Positions 57,437 through 64,000 of a stretch of 64,000 nt of DNA are shown here, in pieces (the first letter of the stretch is position 1; the number at the start of each line of letters is the position of its first letter). The position numbers and the translations under genes are program-made. This DNA comes from Astrocystis sublimbata (Eukaryota; Ascomycota; Sordariomycetes; Xylariales; Xylariaceae): positions 124,001 to 188,000 of the forward strand of contig JAJNNY010000005.1 of the NCBI GenBank assembly GCA_022453515.1. The letters are read 5' to 3'. The notes under the pieces were generated by a model. It had not been told where the DNA came from. It saw only the letters and a list, made by a program, of their open reading frames with translations, and did no database searches.

Positions 57437-58691
57437 CGTGAACGTGCAACAGCAGACCTGTTGCAGCCTCGCTAGTAAAAGATGCAATTCCAGAGAAATG
57501 AAACGTCGGCGGTATGAAGTGCAGCTGTAAAAATGGTGACGAAGTTCGAGACTTGTATGGGAGTGGATCTTATCGGTGAGCACTACGATTATATAGACAA
57601 TGTTGAAAAAATAAGCCTCAGCTTTGTATAGTATCAAATGCATTGTCCGGGGTATAGTCAAGGTTTGCCCCCTCGTCGCTGTAATATTCACCCGAAGTGT
57701 CGGTATTGCAAGGGAGGTTCAGAGACGAGGCACAAAGACGAGACTGTACTAGTGATATTGCGTCTAAGGTCAGGCGGTTCTATTGACTCATGATTTCATT
57801 GCTGCTAGTAACTTGCAACGCCTTTTCATGTAGCTAGGGTGTGAACTACAACCTTTTAGAAATAGGACGTGATGTTAACGGATCTTATCAGCTCAAGCAT
57901 CAGGTAGCTTTAAGCACCTACATGGTTATCCCTGTTCACCTTGGGGTCTGAAGTACTGTTACGATACGAATCAATCTCTATTCTCATGTCCAATGACTCG
58001 CGTCACGTCTCTGAAAGTGTTCGAAACAAGATGAGTGATTTATAGGCTAGTAAACATACCATATCAATGCTTACGTAGGTAGGTACGTAGTACTTGAATA
58101 CCAAAGACAGGAAAGATTATGTATGCTTATTTTGATTTACTTTCTCTCGGTGCTAATTGTCAATACTTCAATATTACTTGTTTGGGGGTAAAACTGTAAT
58201 CCAACGTGGATAGTACCTTGTTGCAACTTGCCGATACTTCACTCCCCATTAACCAAAGCTGCTGCTTTCAGTTTCCGGGGTAAAAGGCGGGGCTAGTATG
58301 GTGAGGCTCATCGCTCTAAGATCTTGCTTTCTGGGGTAGGGAGCGGGGTTTTCGGTGTGGGGAGATGTCCGCGAGATGATAAGCTAACTGTACGCGGCTC
58401 GAGTTCGTGACAATCGGTGTGGTGTTGGCCGAGCAGAGGAAAACGATCGGTATGATGTTGACCGAGGAAAACGTAAAATACCCCTGGGGTGAAGAAATGT
58501 TTCTACGTGCATCAGATCTAAATTCATATCATCGAGACTCAAGTTACCGGCAGATGCATATAGACTTATTGGAGACTTGTTGGAGACTACATCTAAGTAC
58601 TTTGTCCAGTTAGTGCCCACTTCCACCAAGATATAGCGGTCTTCGTTCGGCTAGAGACTTGCTATCTGCACCATTCACCTCTTGCTTCAGT
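57437..58691. promoter_or_regulatory. divergent promoter of transporter and rhamnosidase genes
   Basis: A 1.26-kb spacer without a gene between two divergent start codons. Five hexamers fitting the CreA/Mig1 consensus SYGGRG lie in 88 bp: 58275-58280, 58287-58292, 58331-58336, 58343-58348 and 58357-58362, all on the plus strand. This fits carbon catabolite repression of both genes. The binding consensus is established; occupancy here is inferred. Confidence 0.55.
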
Positions 58692-61600
58692 ATGAAGATC
58701 ACACGGTGTGGCATTCATCGCTTTCACGAGCATCTCGGCATAGACTGCGATAGCATCCGCTTTTACTGGGTGCTTCATTCTCAAGATGAAGATGCTCGTC
58801 AAGTGGCTTATCGAGTCGTTGTTGTAGCCAGTCCGACGGCAAAAACACCAGATGCTACCGAATTCCCTAGCCCAGGTTTGCCGGTTCTTTGGGATTCGGG
58901 AAAGGTCCATAATTCGAGCCAGAGGGCCATTCCATGCCAGCCAGAGGGCGGGTTTCTATCGACGACGTTCCACTATTGGCAGGTCACGATATGGGATACG
59001 CATGGAAATCCCACCGCTGGACCTATTAGCGAGTTCTTCACGAGCTACCCGCGGTCAAGTGGACTGTTGCCGCCATATAGCATGAACCAAACATATGTGA
59101 GCAAGTACCAGATCTCTATATTAATAGACATGAAGCGAAAGCTAAGTAGACCGGATAAAAGATGCCCCATACGAGTTTGATCTTTCGAACGTGGTTTGAA
59201 GACGAACCCAACCGGTGGAAAGGGGTTTGGATTGGCAATGGTGGCGACAAGCCAATTTATCTGCGAAAACAGGTACACCTCGAGCGAAAGCCCTCACGCG
59301 CGATTGTCTTTGCATCGGGCATGGGCCATTTCAATTTCGTGTGTAATGGCGACCCAAATGCCTCAAATGGCCACGTCCTTGATCCGGGTTGGACCAACTA
59401 CCATCGCACTATTCAATTCACAGCTTACGACATATCTGATATACTCCACGAGGGCGAGAATGTCCTGGGAGCGCATATTGGAAACGGCTTCTATGCTGGC
59501 GATCAAGGCAACGACCGGTTCTTCTGGCCGTCATACGAAGATAACACGTTTGTGCGATATGGCAACGAGCTATGTTTCTTTGCTGAAGTCCATCTGTTCT
59601 ATCCTGATGGTAGTCGGGAGACTATAACAACCGGGCCCGATTGGAAGGTAAGGAAAAGTGCCACGACTCTAGCCAATATTTACTCGTCTGAAACCAAAGA
59701 CTTGAGGGCGTTTCCCCGGGGCTGGGATACAACAGATTTCAACGAGAACGCTGATCATACATTTGGTGGCTGGAGGGTCGCTCTACCTGTCACGGGACCG
59801 AGAGGTAAACTCAAGTATCAGAGTCAACCTCCTGTTACCCTCCATGAAACTTTCCAGCCGGTTGCTGAGAGAGCTCTTGCACCAGGAGTCGTCTCGTTCG
59901 ATCTGGGACAGAATGCCTCGACCATGGTCAAGATTGAGGTATCTGGACCAGCGGGGTCTGAGCTGATCATTCGCTTCTCTGAGTCCATCGATGACGAGGG
60001 GAGAGTCTTCATGCCAGATCCCCTTTTCAAAGCTTTCGAGCAAGATGTATTTTGCAGGATTACATTATCAGGCAATGGTTTAGAGACCTGGGAGCCCGAC
60101 TTTTGCTTCACCAGTGCTCGCTACATTCAGGTAGAAGGTGTCGAACTTGAGGGGGCGGGCAGCGAGGACAATTTTCCGTTGATACATTCTCTGGTTGGCC
60201 GTCATGTATCCTCAGCTGCGCGTCGCCTGGGGTATGTCAAAACTGACAAGGACGATGTTAATGCACTGATCAACATGTGCTACTGGTCGTTCGCCAGCAA
60301 CTTGTTCAGTTACCACACAGACTGCCCTCAGATCGAGAAGTTTGGTTGGCTCGAGGTCACACATCTCCTTGCCCCAGCAACACAGTACTTTCGCGATATG
60401 GAATCTTTATATTCCAAGATCTTGGATGATATGATCGATGCACAAGAACCCAACGGCCTCATGCCGACAATGGCTCCCGAAATTCGCTACATGTGGTATG
60501 TATCAAAACCTGCGGTGCCAGATACTTTAGTCCCATTGTGTCGCTTCGCTTGATCTAGCACTTTCTACCATATGAAGGTTGGAAATTTCGACTGACATGT
60601 TTTTATGCACGCAGCGGTCCACTACAGTTAGTCTCCCATACTCTCTCATCTCTTTCCCCTATCTTTGTATTGTAAGACGGCTCATGGCCCTTTCAAGTAT
60701 TAGAAGTAGTAGTACTACTCCTTTCCGTTCAAATTGACGAACTATTTGTGATCAGTGACACTATAACCTGGGGAGGCGCCGTCGCGCTGCTACCCGAGAT
60801 CATACGCTTCTACTACGGCACAACCGCCGTCTTTGCCAAGTTGTTCCAGCCTTGCGTCAGATACATGGAGTATTTACGCACAAGAGAATGCGAAGGTGGT
60901 TTACTCGAGCACGGCCTCGGTGACTGGGGTCGCGACATAGCATTCGGCAACAATCAAGCCAATATCGAAACAGCGTACTATTATAAGTGCCTGCGCAACG
61001 TGCAACATATGGCACGAGAACTAGGCAAGACGGAAGAAGAGGAGCGTTTCAAGGAATGGGCTGACCGAATTTATGCCACCTATAATCGACATCTGCTAAT
61101 AGGGGGTGGCGGGTCGAAATACCCCTATGCATTCTACACATCACGCGACAAGATCGGCGAGACAGACCGCAACATGGTAGCGCAAGCCTTCGCGCTACAG
61201 TTTGATCTCGTGCCAGCGGAGCACATAGCTGACGTGAAAACCGCGTTCCTCGAGGCGTGCGCCGACGCGGGCAATCGCATCGAAGCCGGCGAGATCGGGC
61301 TCAAATTCCTGTGGAACACGCTCGCAGACCTGGATCGTCCGGACATCGTGCTCGAGATGGCGCGCCAGGAGGAGCATCCGTCGTACATGCGGTTCATTCG
61401 GTGCGGTGAAACGACGCTCAACGAGTTCTGGCAAGACGCTTGCCGGAGCAAATGCCATGACATGCTGGGCACCATCCTGGAGTGGGTTTACGAGGCGGTG
61501 CTGGGCTTGAAGTCGGAGACGGAGGGATATCGCACTTGGTCTGTCAAGCCTCCGTTGAGATCGGAGTTCAGGCACGTGGAGGGTAGCATGGAGTGTCCTT

Positions 61601-61824
61601 ATGGTAACATTCAGATCGAGTATGACTGCAGGAGCTCTGCAGATGGCCAGGAGGTCGCCAGCATGAAAGTTACGGTGCCTACAAGCACGACGGCATTTTT
61701 GCTTCTTCCAGACGATTCCAGCTCTGTAGAGATATATCGGATGGGGACCGATGGAATTAGAACTGCAACTGGTAAGAGGATTGCGTTGAAGCCGGGAAAA
61801 TATGACCTGTCACTATCGCCGTGA
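58692..61824 (+). CDS. Alpha-L-rhamnosidase, GH78
   Basis: Exons 58692-59096, 59162-60495, 60615-60626 and 60756-61824 give 939 residues. The enzyme removes terminal alpha-L-rhamnose from plant glycosides such as flavonoids or pectin side chains. N-terminal beta domains include the RIRFYW-like strand IRFYWVLHSQ, then YWQVTIWD and WIGNGGDKPIYLRK. The catalytic (alpha/alpha)6 barrel carries the general-acid region HTDCPQIEKFGW (residues 521-532, Glu527) and the base-side motif ETTLNEFW (Glu802 and Glu807). A C-terminal beta domain follows. The third exon is only 12 nt; with it the motif MCGPLHDTITWGGA is restored exactly. No signal peptide is seen, so the enzyme is probably intracellular, fitting import of rhamnosides by the divergent transporter. 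Confidence 0.92.
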
Positions 61825-62500
61825 GGTCTATCAGTAACCCCTAAACTAGCTTGACCTTACAAGCAATGACTGTGAGATAGTAAAATTTGTATGCCACGGT
61901 ATGAGCTACAGCTCATAAATAGAACACCGGGACTTTCTAAGGCGTCAGTACAACTTGCAGCATTTCCCACTAGCGTAGTCCTGATGTGACACTCACAATA
62001 TCATTCGGTCCCGATGCTAAACATTGAGGAGATACTGCGTATCTGTATGTCAGCATGTTGGGGTCCGTACATGCACTAAACCCTGTAAGCAAGTCCATCA
62101 CTGGCCGGTAAAGAACAAGTAGTACCACTCTAGTCTGACACTGCTGCCTCCAAGTTGTAGGCACAATGAGCTACGCCGTCACAGGTGCTGCAATGCGACG
62201 ATTCTCCGCCATATCTTGCCCGTGTTAAATATAGTGGCCCAATGAGATGGTGATTTGTTGGAGTGTGACACCTGCCAAATTGAGTAATGATGATGCAGAG
62301 GCTTGAGCCACCTTGCATATCTCCTTTAGGTCCCATCCTGCGACTTCAGGCCCTCTTCGTGATTGTTCGTATGGGAAGAGGATACTTCCATCATGTCAAG
62401 TCTTCTAGTTCACTTTATCGTTCATCAGACAGTCTACTCTCCGGTCTCTTTTTTTAGGCTACTGTTGGCTCTTATACTGAATAATTGAGAGACGGTAATT
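61825..62500. other. spacer between GH78 and rhodopsin-fold genes
   Basis: No gene. It holds the GH78 3' flank and the promoter of the next plus-strand gene. No repeat is recognised. Confidence 0.45.
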
Positions 62501-64000
62501 ATGCAAGCAGACAATCTCGGGCCTGCTGTTCTCTCCGTTGCCTGGGTCTTTGGGGTCTTGTCTATCCTTGTCGTCGGAGCCCGTTTTTATGTTCGTCTTC
62601 GCATTCTACACAGGTTGACCGTGGACGACTATGTAATTGTCCTTGCTCTGGTAAGTTCGATATAGTCCTATGACTGGACATCAGCTTATGTTTAATGGTG
62701 CGACAGATCTTCGGCCTTCTGAACAGCGTTTTCCTATCGATATCAGCGTCATGGGGCCTTGGTCAACACGTCGCCATACTGCAATCACAGCCTGGCCATG
62801 CAATGTACACAATCAAATACGTGTACCTCTGTGAGGCATTTGCCACATTATCCCCGGGCTTCGGTCGAATATCTTACGGCTTCCTACTGTTAGCACTTGT
62901 TCCACCAACAACCTTACGTCGCAGGTTCCTCTGGGCTATCATAGGCATACAGTTTGTTGTGGATGTCGCAACGATTGCCGTTAGTTTTGCTCAATGCAAT
63001 CCTATAAATGGCTTCTGGGATAAGAGCATAGAAGCAGATTGTTGGCCAACTTATGTTCAAGAGTATGGGGGGTACATTCAAGGCTGTAAGAGAGCACCCC
63101 CTATATGATCCGTCGCCTACAATATCTTCTAAACCGTAATTTCTGATGACCTCAAAGCCATATGCACCGTGGTGGATTTGATCTTGGCTGTATTCCCGGC
63201 CAGCTTATTCTGGAATCTACATATGGAATGGAGACAAAAGATTTCTCTCAGCATACTTATGGGTCTTGGAATCTTGTGAGTGGCTTCTTTCTTTCTTTTT
63301 CATGTCTTCTCTTACCCGTGGTGATGTATTTCATCTTATAATTAACTCTTTGCATATACGCAAGCACCTCACCTCTAAATGGGCATGTAATCAATCACAG
63401 GCATCGACAACAACTACTGACTCCTTGCCCATCTTATCAGCGGTGTGATTGCGTCAATTGTGAAAACCATTGAGATTCGAGCAATTTCGCGGACCGATGA
63501 TCTTACATGTGAGTTTCAGCAGTTTGATATTGACTTACCTACAAACTAACGCGTATGTCTATTTAGACGCAATGGCAATCTTAGGGATATGGTGGACGTA
63601 CGTGACGCATATCAAAGCTTCCGCCTGAGAGTTGTAGTCAAGGCTGACTGATTCTTAGTCTCGAAGCATATCTTGTGCTAATAGCAGTCTCTATTCCTAC
63701 ATTGAGGCCTATTATGACAAGAGCGAAAAATCCTACCAGGCAGCCAAGTATTAATCCGAAAGCTGGCATTCCGCATGGTTATAGAAACACTTCAGGGTTT
63801 CCAAGACTCTCAAGAGCCAACAGCCAGTTCGAGAGTTTACCTGATACCATTAGGCTCACCGAGATTGTTACTTATGATAGTCCGTTTGAACTTGACCTCG
63901 TTCGCACGGAAGCAAGAGCGTATGTTGGTGATCAAGAGTCGCAGCATAATGACGAGCCCGGGATTCGGAAGAACATAGATCTATCTGTCACATACAGCAA
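62501..64000 (+). CDS. Fungal rhodopsin-fold integral membrane protein (partial)
   Basis: The gene runs off the right edge. Exons seen: 62501-62650, 62707-63085, 63158-63275, 63441-63508, 63567-63597 and 63659 to the window end, all in frame; 362 codons are visible. Seven membrane helices are encoded, from VLSVAWVFGVLSILVVGARF through the DDY motif in HRLTVDDYVIVLAL, to LEAYLVLIAVSIPTLRPI. The FAQCNPINGFWD loop with the conserved Cys/Pro/Trp is typical of the fungal rhodopsin-domain family that includes SAT4- and PTH11-like proteins. Pth11 itself senses surface cues in Magnaporthe; the CFEM domain of that protein is absent here. The cytosolic tail is hydrophilic. The ligand and role are unknown. 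Confidence 0.85.

Noticed and set aside
1..64000. CRISPR arrays, bacterial operons, ribosome binding sites, rRNA genes
   Set aside because: None seen; the sequence is eukaryotic nuclear DNA and shows no such patterns.

Overview
This window comes from the nuclear genome of a filamentous ascomycete (Pezizomycotina, most likely Sordariomycetes; the class is an inference). The signs are short GT-AG introns of about 50-160 bases with CTRAC-type branch points, a UPC2-type Zn2Cys6 regulator, a sedolisin peptidase, a DUF1996 cell-surface protein, a GH78 rhamnosidase and a fungal rhodopsin-fold membrane protein. There are no operons. Genes lie on both strands, separated by long AT-richer spacers. Exon boundaries were worked out by hand from splice signals, reading frame and remembered family conservation. 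For every multi-exon gene whose two ends lie in the window, the proposed exons sum to a multiple of three.

Layout. 1-3211: no gene recognised. 3212-6416 (-): FHIP, a dynein/early-endosome adaptor subunit. 7105-10408 (-): adenylosuccinate lyase ADE13, split into about 21 exons, several of only 9-20 bases; this is the most unusual locus here. 10409-18408: an accessory-looking stretch with a Q-rich ORF broken by three in-frame stops, an Ecm33-like surface protein with a 45-bp internal duplication, a solo LTR with an exact 5-bp target duplication and an orphan ORF. 18409-21783: a Zn2Cys6 regulator (+) facing a purine/cytosine permease (-). 24179-28695: sedolisin (+), a small unknown (-) and a GH18 protein (-). 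30085-33315 (+): SYG1/XPR1-type SPX-EXS protein. 34484-36246 (-): divergent protein kinase. 37466-39963: a small coiled-coil protein (-) and an ICln-like protein (+), divergent. 40421-43861 (-): a 1,146-residue membrane-anchored disordered protein. 45305-47038 (-): DUF1996 protein. 47039-52231: a 5.2-kb interval without a recognisable protein gene, holding a tRNA-like Pol III signature. 52232-55045 (+): auxilin SWA2. 55751-61824: a divergent sugar transporter (-) and GH78 alpha-L-rhamnosidase (+) sharing a promoter with five CreA-type hexamers. 62501-64000 (+): a rhodopsin-fold membrane protein running off the window.

Working together. The transporter/rhamnosidase pair looks like a small catabolic unit for rhamnosylated plant compounds under carbon repression (inference). 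FHIP and auxilin both serve vesicle traffic, and ADE13 and the permease both touch purine metabolism, but nothing in the layout shows co-regulation of these. Ten exact copies of two 10-bp palindromes, TAGGTACCTA and TACCTAGGTA, are scattered through the spacers and none was seen in a coding exon.
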